DNA of 6,908 nucleotides from the NCBI GenBank assembly GCA_023388235.1, contig JAEWGQ010000338.1, positions 1 to 6,908 of the forward strand. The letters are read 5' to 3'. The DNA is from Actinomycetes bacterium. Lineage in GTDB: Bacteria > Actinomycetota > Actinomycetes > Actinomycetales > Cellulomonadaceae. The notes beneath the pieces are model-generated. The model ran no database searches. It saw only the letters and a list, made by a program, of their open reading frames with translations, and was not told where the DNA came from. Each line of letters starts with the position of its first letter. The stretch's first letter is position 1. A program made the translations under genes and the position numbers. This document shows positions 1-5,543 of this stretch, in pieces.

Positions 1-225
1 TGGGAGCCGTCGGTCCTGCGGGCGTACGCGGTGCACCACGGCACGGGCGAGCCGATGCCGCAGGAGTGGGTCGACACGCTGATCGCCGCGCGGCAGGACG
101 GCGAGGGCTTCGCCACGACGGAGTACCCGGCGGCGGCCCTGCTCGACCAGGCGTGGTACCGGCTGGCGCCGCCCGCGGACGGGGCGGAGGTCGAGGCGTT
201 CGAGACCGCCGCGCTGGGTGCCGGA
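1..225 (+). pseudogene. 3' part of an M3-family metallopeptidase gene, apparently truncated
   Basis: Frame 1 is open from the first base. It encodes residues resembling the region downstream of the HEFGH zinc site in M3 peptidases (oligopeptidase A / Dcp type): TGEPMPQEWVD, then EGFATTEY, then AAALLDQAWYRL. The catalytic HExxH would lie upstream of the window. In intact M3 proteins this region is followed by roughly 100 more residues, including a conserved Tyr/Gly-rich segment (PPRYRS..., then a YSAGYY-like stretch). Here the homology ends near FETAALGAG at about base 225, and neither that segment nor a stop codon follows. The frame continues through a short Arg/Gly-rich stretch into the M20 gene. 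RQDGEG and EYPAA also look altered from the usual RQFGEG and EYLAA (family patterns recalled from memory). I infer a 3'-deleted pseudogene. A read-through M3-M20 fusion is possible but less likely, because the M20 gene has its own promoter and start. Confidence 0.62.
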
Positions 226-254
226 CGGCGCCGCGGGCGGGGGAGCGCGGCCGG

Positions 255-260
255 TACCGT
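255..260 (+). promoter_or_regulatory. -10 hexamer TACCGT for leaderless M20 transcript
   Basis: TACCGT fits the actinobacterial TANNNT -10 pattern. It lies exactly 7 bases before the ATG at 268, so transcription would begin at or next to the start codon. No convincing -35 element and no Shine-Dalgarno sequence is seen. The site lies in the tail of the M3 remnant reading frame. Confidence 0.6.
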
Positions 261-267
261 GGGCGGC

Positions 268-1620
268 ATGACCTCCGCGCCTCCCGCCAGCACCGACGTC
301 CCCCCGCACGACACGTCGGCGGCCGAGGCCGAGGTCGTCCGGATCTGCCGGGACCTCATCCGGTTCGACACGTCGAACTACGGCGACGGGTCCGGCCCCG
401 GCGAGCGGGCGGCGGCCGAGCACGTGATGACGCTGCTGCACGAGGTCGGCCTGGAGCCCGAGCTGTTCGAGTCCGCCCCCGGCCGCGCCAACGTGGTGGT
501 CCGGCTCGAGGGCACCGACCCGGCCCGCCCCGCGCTGGTGCTGCACGGCCACACCGACGTGGTCCCGGCCGAGGCGAAGGACTGGAAGGTCGACCCGTTC
601 GCCGGCGAGGAGCTCGACGGCATGGTCTGGGGCCGCGGGGCCGTGGACATGAAGGGCATGGACGCGATGATCCTGGCGGTCGTCCGCCAGATGGTGCGCG
701 AGGGCCGGCGGCCGGCCCGGGACGTGGTCGTCGCGATGTTCGCGGACGAGGAGGCCGGCGGCCGCTACGGCGCCCGCTACGCCGTGGACCGGCGCCCGGA
801 GCTGTTCGAGGGCGCGACGGAGGCGGTCTCCGAGGTCGGCGGGTTCTCCGTGGACGTGCAGGGCCGCCGCGCGTACCTGCTGCAGACCGCCGAGAAGGGC
901 ATCGCCTGGCTGCGCCTCGTCGCGGACGGCACCGCGGGGCACGGGTCGGCGGTCAACCCCGACAACGCCGTGAGCGAGCTCGCCGCCGCCGTCGCGCGGA
1001 TCGGCGCGCACCAGTGGGACGCCCGCCTCACGCCGACCGTGCTCGCGCTGCTGGAGGGCGTCGCCGAGCTCACGGGCCTGCCGCTGGACGTGGACGACCC
1101 GCTGGCGATCGACCGGCTGATCGGCGCGCTCGGCCCCGCCCGCCGGTTCGTGGGGTCCTCGATCCGCACGCTGGCGAACCCCACGCAGCTGCACGCCGGG
1201 TACAAGACCAACGTCGTGCCCGGCCGCGCGACCGCGACGATCGACGTCCGTCCCCTGCCCGGCGACCACGAGGACGTCCTGGCGACGATCCGCGAGCTCG
1301 CCGGCCCGCACGTCCGCGTCGAGCCGGAGCACCTGGACATCGGCCTGGAGGTGCCCGCCACCGGCAGCCTCGTCGACACCATGACGGACGTGCTGCGCGC
1401 CCAGGACCCCGGGGCGGTGGTGCTGCCGTACATGCTGTCCGCCGGGACGGACAACAAGTCGCTCGCCCGGCTCGGCATCGCCGGCTACGGGTTCGCGCCG
1501 CTGCGCCTGCCGGACGACCTGGACTTCACCGCGCTGTTCCACGGCGTGGACGAGCGGGTGCCGGCGGACGCGCTGCGGTTCGGGGTGCGCGTGCTCGACG
1601 GGCTGCTGCGCGAGGCCTGA
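268..1620 (+). CDS. M20/M25/M40 family metallohydrolase (ArgE/DapE/carboxypeptidase-like)
   Basis: This 450-residue protein belongs to the two-zinc M20 hydrolases, which cleave amide or peptide bonds of acylated amino acids or small peptides, probably in the cytosol since no signal peptide is seen. The metal-site motifs are all present: LHGHTDVVP with His95 and Asp97, GAVDMKG with bridging Asp127, ADEEAGG with catalytic Glu161 and ligand Glu162, SEVGG with Glu189, and FHGVDERVP with His425. GHGS (His225) marks the inserted dimerisation domain. Length is normal for the family. The start at 268 is chosen because the TACCGT hexamer ends 7 bases upstream and because residues before it belong to the M3 remnant. 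Relatives in the same neighbourhood (Rv2141c in Mycobacterium tuberculosis) are sometimes labelled dapE2, but the substrate cannot be told from sequence. The stop is 3 bases from that of the convergent DUF5703 gene. Confidence 0.93.
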   Translation: MTSAPPASTDVPPHDTSAAEAEVVRICRDLIRFDTSNYGDGSGPGERAAAEHVMTLLHEVGLEPELFESAPGRANVVVRLEGTDPARPALVLHGHTDVVPAEAKDWKVDPFAGEELDGMVWGRGAVDMKGMDAMILAVVRQMVREGRRPARDVVVAMFADEEAGGRYGARYAVDRRPELFEGATEAVSEVGGFSVDVQGRRAYLLQTAEKGIAWLRLVADGTAGHGSAVNPDNAVSELAAAVARIGAHQWDARLTPTVLALLEGVAELTGLPLDVDDPLAIDRLIGALGPARRFVGSSIRTLANPTQLHAGYKTNVVPGRATATIDVRPLPGDHEDVLATIRELAGPHVRVEPEHLDIGLEVPATGSLVDTMTDVLRAQDPGAVVLPYMLSAGTDNKSLARLGIAGYGFAPLRLPDDLDFTALFHGVDERVPADALRFGVRVLDGLLREA

Positions 1621-1625
1621 GCCTC
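1612..1625. terminator. Small dyad at convergent stops (possible bidirectional terminator)
   Basis: GAGGC, a 4-base loop CTGA, then GCCTC form a 5-bp hairpin that contains the M20 stop codon and reaches into the stop codon of the opposing DUF5703 gene. There is no U-tract on either side, so an intrinsic terminator role is uncertain; in such G+C-rich DNA short dyads also arise by chance. Confidence 0.25.
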
Positions 1626-1884
1626 AGTCGCCGAAGGCGCCGAGCGTGGAGCGGACGCGGATGATCCGGCGCCGCAGCCACACCTTCCGCTCGCCGCCCG
1701 AGTAGAGCCGGGTCCGCGCGAGCTCCCACCGGCCGTGCTCGGCCTCGTCGGTGAGCAGGCGCCGGGCGTCGTTGCGGCTCGTGCTGCGGGGGATCGTCAG
1801 CACCCGGTACTCGTACTCCCGGGCCGCGCTCGCGCGGTTCCCCGGCGTGCCGCGGCCGTCGCCGCCCTCGTGGCTGCCTGCCAT
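1624..1884 (-). CDS. DUF5703 family protein
   Basis: This is an 86-residue basic protein. Residues 1-21 are Gly-rich and look disordered. The conserved core runs from REYEYRVLTIPR (23-33) through SRNDARRLL (36-44) and GRWELARTRLY (51-61) to VWLRRRIIRVR (68-78). I recognise this as the actinobacterial DUF5703 pattern, whose function is unknown, and relatives occur beside uppP and mshC in other Actinobacteria. No membrane segment or catalytic motif is visible. The ATG at 1884 is preferred over the GTG at 1890: a GGGAGG Shine-Dalgarno lies 8 bases before the ATG but only 2 before the GTG. It is the only gene in the window with such a strong ribosome binding site. It diverges from the acidic-tail protein gene across 61 bases. 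Confidence 0.85.
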   Translation of the reverse strand: MAGSHEGGDGRGTPGNRASAAREYEYRVLTIPRSTSRNDARRLLTDEAEHGRWELARTRLYSGGERKVWLRRRIIRVRSTLGAFGD

Positions 1885-1892
1885 GCGCACCG

Positions 1893-1898
1893 CCTCCC
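1893..1898 (-). promoter_or_regulatory. Shine-Dalgarno GGGAGG deciding the DUF5703 start
   Basis: On the minus strand GGGAGG lies 8 bases before the ATG at 1884, an ideal spacing. This rules against the GTG start at 1890 and shows that this transcript has a leader, unlike the other transcripts in the window. Confidence 0.75.
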
Positions 1899-1914
1899 GT
1901 GACGTCGTGGTGCC

Positions 1915-1920
1915 ATTGTG
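1915..1920 (-). promoter_or_regulatory. Possible -10 hexamer CACAAT for the DUF5703 gene
   Basis: CACAAT on the minus strand matches TATAAT at A2, A4, A5 and T6. It would start a transcript near 1908, giving a leader of about 24 bases that contains the GGGAGG site. No clear -35 element is seen. It lies only 13 bases from the opposing TACGGT hexamer, so the two promoters overlap. Confidence 0.35.
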
Positions 1921-1933
1921 CCTGGTGCGGCGC

Positions 1934-1939
1934 TACGGT
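1934..1939 (+). promoter_or_regulatory. -10 hexamer TACGGT for the leaderless acidic-tail protein gene
   Basis: TACGGT lies 6 bases before the ATG at 1946. Another ATG at 1941 is only 1 base from the hexamer and out of frame, so it would not be in the transcript. This supports the start at 1946. Confidence 0.55.
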
Positions 1940-1945
1940 CATGGC

Positions 1946-2245
1946 ATGGCTACCGACCCGCGCGCGGCACTGGACCGCCTCATCGCTGCGCTCGAGGCGC
2001 ACTACACCGCCGTGGCCACCCGGCGCGCGGAGGACGACCCCGCGGTCGACGACGCCTACGACGTGCTCGCGGACGCCTTCGAGGCGTACGACGACGCCCT
2101 GGGCACGGTGCACGGCGAGGCCACGCCGTTCTACCTCGCGGAGGACGACGAGGACGAGGACGACGAGGACGCGGGGGACGACTACGACCTCGACGACCTC
2201 GCGGACGAGCCGGACGAGCCGGACGAGGACGACCTCGCCCGCTGA
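1946..2245 (+). CDS. Hypothetical small protein with acidic tail
   Basis: The product is 99 residues. Residues 1-65 look helical and contain ALDRLIAALEAHY (8-20) and a stretch of DDPAVDDAYDVLADAFEAY type (30-48), compatible with a small helical domain. Residues 66-99 are a highly acidic tail: 23 of 34 residues are Asp or Glu, ending LAR. The tail DNA is low-complexity GAC/GAG, with a 9-base unit encoding Asp-Glu-Pro repeated at 2204-2221. No signal peptide, membrane segment or catalytic motif is visible. I do not recognise a characterised family; comparable small acidic proteins occur in related Actinobacteria. The start at 1946 is supported by the TACGGT hexamer 6 bases upstream, with no Shine-Dalgarno. 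Its stop is 2 bases from the stop of the opposing reductase gene. Acidic tails can serve binding to basic proteins or nucleic-acid mimicry, but nothing here shows that. Confidence 0.72.
   Translation: MATDPRAALDRLIAALEAHYTAVATRRAEDDPAVDDAYDVLADAFEAYDDALGTVHGEATPFYLAEDDEDEDDEDAGDDYDLDDLADEPDEPDEDDLAR
2204..2230 (+). repeat. Short tandem repeat encoding Asp-Glu-Pro
   Basis: The 9-base unit GACGAGCCG occurs twice (2204-2212, 2213-2221), and a third copy diverges to GACGAGGAC (2222-2230). It lies in the low-complexity acidic tail of the 99-residue protein gene and is a likely site of length variation between strains. Confidence 0.6.
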
Positions 2246-2254
2246 CGTCAGCGG
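2239..2254. terminator. 16-base perfect palindrome holding both convergent stop codons
   Basis: CCGCTGACGTCAGCGG is a perfect palindrome. It contains the TGA of the acidic-tail gene (2243-2245) and, on the other strand, the TGA of the reductase gene (2248-2250). As RNA it can form a 6-bp stem with an ACGT loop from either strand. No U-tract follows, so a bidirectional terminator is plausible but unproven; a protein-binding site is another reading. Confidence 0.35.
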
Positions 2255-3210
2255 CGCTCCGGGTAGCCGAGCGCCGGCGCGCTGACCTCGTCCAGCGCCC
2301 GCAGGATCTCCGGCGGGAGCTCGACGTCGTCGGCCGCGAGCGTCGCGCGCAGCTGCGCGGGCGTGCGCGCGCCGACCACGGCCGAGGCGACCTGGGCGCG
2401 CACGCGCAGCCAGGCGAGCGCGACCTCGAGTGGCGCCCGGCCGAGCCCGTCGGCCGCGGTCACCACGGCCTCGACCACGCCGGCGGCCACGGAGCCCAGG
2501 TAGGGCTCGACGAACCCCGCGAGGTGCGGCGACGCGGCGCGCGAGTCGGCGGGCACGGTCCGGCGGTACTTGCCGGTGAGCACCCCGCGGCCGAGCGGCG
2601 ACCACGCGAGCACGCCGACCCCCAGGTCCGCCGCGGCGGGCAGCACCTCGCGCTCGATGCCGCGCTGCAGCAGCGAGTACTCCGCCTCGACCGCCGCGAG
2701 CCCCGGGTCCTCGCCGAGCAGCGTCGCGGCCCGCGCGACCTGCCAGCCCGCGTGGTTCGACAGCCCGACGTACCGGGCGCGCCCCGAGTCGACCGCCCGG
2801 CGCAGCGCGCCGACCGTCTCCGCCAGCGGCGTGCGCGGGTCCGGGGTCTGCACGAGCCACAGGTCGACGTGGTCGGTCCCGAGGCGGCGCAGCGACGCGT
2901 CCAGGGTGTCGAGCAGCGCGCCGCGGGAGGCGTCCACGACCCCGCCGTCCGGCGTGCGCCGCACCCCCGCCTTCGTGCACAGCACGAGCTCGTCGCGGGG
3001 GACCACCGTGCCGAGCAGGGAGCCCAGCAGCTCCTCGGCGCCGCCGTCCGCGTAGGAGGCGGAGGTGTCCACGAGGGTGCCCCCGGCGTCGGCGAAGTCC
3101 CGCAGCTGCTCCGCGGCGTCGTGGGCCTCGGTGTCCCGGCTCCAGGTCAGCGTCCCGAGGCCGAGGTGGGAGACCCGCAGGCCGGTCCGTCCGAGCTGGC
3201 GCAGTTCCAT
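2248..3210 (-). CDS. Aldo/keto reductase family protein
   Basis: This 320-residue protein has the aldo/keto reductase (beta/alpha)8 barrel pattern and is probably a cytosolic NADPH-dependent oxidoreductase. It starts MELRQLGRTGLRVSHLGLGT. The catalytic Asp48 and Tyr53 lie in the VDTSASYADGG segment, and Lys80 lies in LVLCTKAG. Cofactor-region motifs include GRARYVGLSNH and, near the C-terminus, VVGARTPAQL (from about 278, with Arg282 and Gln286). The fourth tetrad position, normally the His of a DLxxxH motif, is Gln121 here (DLWLVQTPDP, codon CAG at 2850-2848), so activity may be altered. The substrate is unknown. The ATG at 3210 is chosen because a TACCCT hexamer lies exactly 7 bases upstream and the family N-terminus begins there; the longer open frame upstream is shadow. 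It is convergent with the acidic-tail gene and divergent from uppP. Confidence 0.92.
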   Translation of the reverse strand: MELRQLGRTGLRVSHLGLGTLTWSRDTEAHDAAEQLRDFADAGGTLVDTSASYADGGAEELLGSLLGTVVPRDELVLCTKAGVRRTPDGGVVDASRGALLDTLDASLRRLGTDHVDLWLVQTPDPRTPLAETVGALRRAVDSGRARYVGLSNHAGWQVARAATLLGEDPGLAAVEAEYSLLQRGIEREVLPAAADLGVGVLAWSPLGRGVLTGKYRRTVPADSRAASPHLAGFVEPYLGSVAAGVVEAVVTAADGLGRAPLEVALAWLRVRAQVASAVVGARTPAQLRATLAADDVELPPEILRALDEVSAPALGYPERR

Positions 3211-3217
3211 GCCAGCG

Positions 3218-3223
3218 AGGGTA
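3218..3223 (-). promoter_or_regulatory. -10 hexamer TACCCT for the leaderless reductase transcript
   Basis: On the minus strand TACCCT is followed by 7 bases and then the ATG at 3210. No Shine-Dalgarno is present in the spacer. It faces away from the uppP promoter 26 bases further on. Confidence 0.6.
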
Positions 3224-3249
3224 ACGCCGCAGGTGCGCAGCCCAGCCGC

Positions 3250-3255
3250 TATCGT
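3250..3255 (+). promoter_or_regulatory. -10 hexamer TATCGT for uppP and its leader ORF
   Basis: TATCGT predicts a transcription start near 3262-3264, which is 32 to 34 bases before the uppP ATG. The first codon in that transcript would be the GTG at 3264, 8 bases after the hexamer. No good -35 element is visible. Confidence 0.5.
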
Positions 3256-3263
3256 GGCGCCTC

Positions 3264-3299
3264 GTGGCTGAGCGTCGAGAGATCGGGACCGTCGCATGA
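3264..3299 (+). CDS. Putative leaderless 11-codon leader ORF upstream of uppP
   Basis: Reading from the GTG at 3264 gives an 11-residue peptide ([14 protein letters not shown]) followed by TGA at 3297-3299. The TGA overlaps the uppP start codon as ATGA. The GTG lies where the transcript predicted from TATCGT would begin, so ribosomes could load without a Shine-Dalgarno and reinitiate at uppP. Supporting this, uppP has only a weak ribosome binding site of its own. Leaderless short ORFs upstream of genes are known in mycobacteria. The peptide has no recognisable family or amino-acid run suggesting attenuation. It may be chance, since 11 codons carry little coding signal. Confidence 0.4.
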   Translation: MAERREIGTVA

Positions 3300-4177
3300 A
3301 CGTCTGGGAGGCGGTCGTCCTCGGCCTCGTGCAGGGGCTGACCGAGTTCCTGCCGGTCTCGTCGTCCGCGCACCTGCGGATCGTGGGGGAGCTCATCGGG
3401 TCCGGCGACCCGGGCGCGGCGTTCACCGCGATCACGCAGATCGGCACGGAGACCGCCGTGCTGCTGTACTTCCGCCGCGACATCGCGCGGATCTGCACCC
3501 ACTGGTGGCGCGCGGTGCGCGGCGACCTGGGGACCGACTGGCGCGCGCGCCTCGGGGCGCCCGCCGGGGCCGCGCCGGACCCCGACGCGCGGATGGCCTG
3601 GTTCATCGCGCTGGGGTCGGTGCCGATCGTGCTGCTGGGGCTGCTGTTCCAGGACGCGATCGAGCAGCCGTTCCGGAACCTGTGGCTGATCGTGCTCACG
3701 CTCGCCGGGTTCGCCCTCGTGCTCGACTGGGCGGACCGGCGCGGCGCGACGTCGCGGCAGCTGGACGACCTCACGCCCCGGCACGCCCTGTACTTCGGCC
3801 TCGCGCAGGCGATGGCGCTGGTCCCGGGCGTGTCCCGGTCCGGCGGCACGATCACCGCGGGCCGGCTCATGGGCTACACCCGCGAGGCGGCCGCCCGGTA
3901 CTCGTTCCTGCTCGCGATCCCCGCGGTGCTCGGGTCGGGCCTCTACCAGCTCGCGTCGTCGGCCGGGGACTTCGGCAGCGCCGGGACGCCCGGGCTCGGG
4001 GTCACGCTCGTCGCCACGGTCGTCGCGTTCGTGGTCGGGTACGTCGTGATCATCGGGTTCCTGAAGATCGTCTCGACGTACTCCTACCGGCCGTTCGTGG
4101 TCTACCGGATCGGCCTCGCGGTGGTCGTCGCCCTGCTGCTCGTCACCGGCGTGCTGCACCCGCTCGCCGGCGCCTGA
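3296..4177 (+). CDS. uppP: Undecaprenyl-diphosphatase (BacA/UppP family)
   Basis: This 293-residue polytopic membrane protein dephosphorylates undecaprenyl diphosphate to undecaprenyl phosphate, recycling the lipid carrier for peptidoglycan and other envelope polymers; the family is linked to bacitracin resistance. Both signature regions are present. The N-terminal [15 protein letters not shown] segment (12-26) contains Glu17 and the Ser-rich loop. PGVSRSG (177-183) includes Arg181 of the family's PGxSRSG motif. About eight hydrophobic segments are visible, for example [17 protein letters not shown] and the final [12 protein letters not shown]. Length is within the usual range. The ATG at 3296 fits the family N-terminus ([14 protein letters not shown]). 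Only weak purine stretches precede it (GAGAG at 3277-3281, GGGA at 3285-3288), so translation may depend on coupling to the leader ORF. It converges on the small membrane protein gene, 23 bases between stops. Confidence 0.96.
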   Translation: MNVWEAVVLGLVQGLTEFLPVSSSAHLRIVGELIGSGDPGAAFTAITQIGTETAVLLYFRRDIARICTHWWRAVRGDLGTDWRARLGAPAGAAPDPDARMAWFIALGSVPIVLLGLLFQDAIEQPFRNLWLIVLTLAGFALVLDWADRRGATSRQLDDLTPRHALYFGLAQAMALVPGVSRSGGTITAGRLMGYTREAAARYSFLLAIPAVLGSGLYQLASSAGDFGSAGTPGLGVTLVATVVAFVVGYVVIIGFLKIVSTYSYRPFVVYRIGLAVVVALLLVTGVLHPLAGA

Positions 4178-4212
4178 CCGGGCCGCGCGGGGCGGCGGGC
4201 TCAGCCCCGGTC
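4176..4212. terminator. Dyads between convergent uppP and small membrane protein gene
   Basis: Two nested inverted repeats lie here. GACCGGG (4176-4182) pairs with CCCGGTC (4206-4212). Alternatively, GGGC (4197-4200) pairs with GCCC (4204-4207) around the loop TCA, which is the stop codon of the minus-strand gene. There is no U-tract. A bidirectional, G+C-rich terminator is possible. Confidence 0.3.
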
Positions 4213-4404
4213 GTCCTCGCGCCGGCGGCGTCCCCGTGCGGCCCGCAGGTCCCGCAGCTCGAGCGCGAGCGCCACGAGCAGCACCACGAGGGCGCCCGCC
4301 CACAGCGCCGCCGCGGCGCGGGCCCCGGCGCCGGTCTGGGACAGCACCACGAGCGCGGCGGCGAGCAGCAGCAGCCAGACGACGGGCCGGCGCACGCGCG
4401 TCAC
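4201..4404 (-). CDS. Small two-helix membrane protein coupled to corA
   Basis: The 67-residue product has two predicted membrane helices, about residues 8-23 ([16 protein letters not shown]) and 29-48 (ending [11 protein letters not shown]), joined by a short Gly/Ala turn. A strongly charged, Arg-rich C-terminus (51-67) ends in EDDRG. Arg residues at positions 3, 5 and 6 and in the tail suggest that both ends face the cytoplasm by the positive-inside rule. The GTG start at 4404 overlaps the corA stop as GTGA, so it is translated by coupling in a corA operon. I recognise no family. A role as accessory subunit or stability factor for the CorA-type transporter is inference from position only. 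The hydrophobic pattern and tight overlap argue for a real gene despite its small size. Confidence 0.62.
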   Translation of the reverse strand: MTRVRRPVVWLLLLAAALVVLSQTGAGARAAAALWAGALVVLLVALALELRDLRAARGRRRREDDRG

Positions 4405-5381
4405 AGCCAGCCGGAGCGCTTGAACAGCCGGAACAGCCAGAACGCCGTGCCGCCCATGAGCAGGAGCGACAGCGGGTAGCCGAGCAGCCAGTGCAGCTCC
4501 GGCATGTGCGCGAAGTTCATGCCGTAGATGCCGGCGATCAGCGTCGGCACCGCGATGATCGCCGCCCACGCGGAGATCTTGCGCATGTCCTCGTTCTGCT
4601 GCACGGACACCCGCGACAGGTGCACGTTGAGCATGTCCCCGAGCAGGCCGTCGTGGGCGTCCAGGTGCGCGTCCACCCGGGTGAGCGCGGCGTCCAGGCG
4701 GCGCATCCAGCGCATGGTGCGCGTCTCGCGCCGGCTGTCCTCCTGCTCGGCGACCAGCTCGGGGAACGCGGCGAGCAGGGGCACCAGCGCCCGGCGGGCC
4801 TCGGCGATCTCGCGCTTGAGGTCGTACACCGTCTCGGCCGGGTCGTCCGCGTCCGGGGTGAACACGAGCTGCTCGACGTCCGCGACCGCGGACCCGATGC
4901 CCGACTCGATGTCCCCGGCACGCCGCACCAGCGACATCAGCACGGCCGCGAACACGTGGCTGCCGCGGTCCTGCGGCAGGTGCTCGCCGTCGCCGAGGTG
5001 CTCGAGCACCTCGTCCAGCACACCGCCCGGGCCCTCCTCGGCGGTGAGGGTGACCTCGTCGACGACGAGCGCCGCCCACAGGCCCGTGCGGACGTCCCGG
5101 GTCGCGGGGTCGTAGGTGAGCGTGGGGCTGACCAGGTAGCGGCCGCCGCCGGGCAGGCGCCGCAGCTGCGGGTGCCGGGGCTCGCGCACGCCGCCGCCCG
5201 CGACGGACCGCCGCACCACCGACTCGGGGATGCCCGCCTGCCGGGCGGCGTCGGCGAGCGCGTCGAGCGAGTCGACGTGCACCCACGCGGCGGGTGGCTC
5301 GGGCGCGGCGAGCAGCCCCAGCAGGCCGTCCGGCGCCGTCGCCGTCCAGCCGTCGTCCGCGTGCACCCAGGCGTGTTCCAT
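4401..5381 (-). CDS. CorA-type magnesium/divalent-cation transporter
   Basis: This 326-residue protein has the CorA plan: a long soluble N-terminal domain in the cytoplasm (1-265), including a helical coiled region rich in charged residues (about 185-265), then two C-terminal membrane helices. The pore signature YGMNF (GMN at 287-289) ends the first helix (about 271-288). It is followed by the loop with MPEL (293-296) and the second helix (about 302-320), ending KRSGWL. CorA proteins form pentamers that carry Mg2+ (some members Co2+ or Ni2+, or Zn2+ efflux); which ion applies here is not decided by sequence. The start at 5381 is preferred over ATG 5390 because the GACAAT hexamer lies 7 bases before 5381 and overlaps the 5390 codon. 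No Shine-Dalgarno is seen. The downstream small membrane protein gene overlaps its stop (GTGA). It diverges from mshC across 162 bases. Confidence 0.93.
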   Translation of the reverse strand: MEHAWVHADDGWTATAPDGLLGLLAAPEPPAAWVHVDSLDALADAARQAGIPESVVRRSVAGGGVREPRHPQLRRLPGGGRYLVSPTLTYDPATRDVRTGLWAALVVDEVTLTAEEGPGGVLDEVLEHLGDGEHLPQDRGSHVFAAVLMSLVRRAGDIESGIGSAVADVEQLVFTPDADDPAETVYDLKREIAEARRALVPLLAAFPELVAEQEDSRRETRTMRWMRRLDAALTRVDAHLDAHDGLLGDMLNVHLSRVSVQQNEDMRKISAWAAIIAVPTLIAGIYGMNFAHMPELHWLLGYPLSLLLMGGTAFWLFRLFKRSGWL

Positions 5382-5388
5382 TCCGCGC

Positions 5389-5394
5389 ATTGTC
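5389..5394 (-). promoter_or_regulatory. Probable -10 hexamer GACAAT for leaderless corA
   Basis: GACAAT matches TATAAT at four of six positions and keeps the important A2 and T6. It is followed by 7 bases and the ATG at 5381, the same spacing as the other leaderless genes here. The first T of the consensus is missing, so confidence is lower. Confidence 0.45.
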
Positions 5395-5530
5395 CCCGGC
5401 CAGGCGACCGGGCGCTCGTCCGACGCGCCGCCGGGGGGCCGGGCGACCTGCGGCGAGGGGCGGCGGGCAGAGGGCGGGGGTGCTGCGGGCCCCGCCGCGG
5501 ACGCGGTCGGCGTGCCCGGCGGCGGGCGAC

Positions 5531-5536
5531 TACGCT
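5531..5536 (+). promoter_or_regulatory. -10 hexamer TACGCT for leaderless mshC
   Basis: TACGCT is followed by 7 bases and then the GTG at 5544, predicting a transcript that begins at the start codon. The remaining part of the 162-base corA-mshC spacer is G+C-rich, and I see no clear operator, -35 element or riboswitch in it. Confidence 0.6.
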
Positions 5537-5543
5537 CGGCGCC

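Noticed and set aside
31..1620. A single 529-residue gene starting at the GTG at 31
   Set aside because: The first 65 or so residues match an M3 peptidase, not an M20 N-terminus, and a TACCGT hexamer with proper spacing supports the ATG at 268 as the M20 start.
1526..4303. Very long minus-strand open frame (925 codons)
   Set aside because: It is an Arg/Ala/Gly/Pro-rich shadow crossing uppP, the reductase and others in the wrong frame. No domain is recognisable and it overlaps well-supported genes throughout.
1918..4479. Very long plus-strand open frame (853 codons)
   Set aside because: It is antisense to the reductase and out of frame with uppP; its composition is typical of shadow frames in G+C-rich DNA.
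4236..5543. Upstream extension of the mshC frame
   Set aside because: It is antisense to corA. MshC proteins begin with the [15 protein letters not shown] segment just after 5544, and TACGCT lies 7 bases before that GTG.
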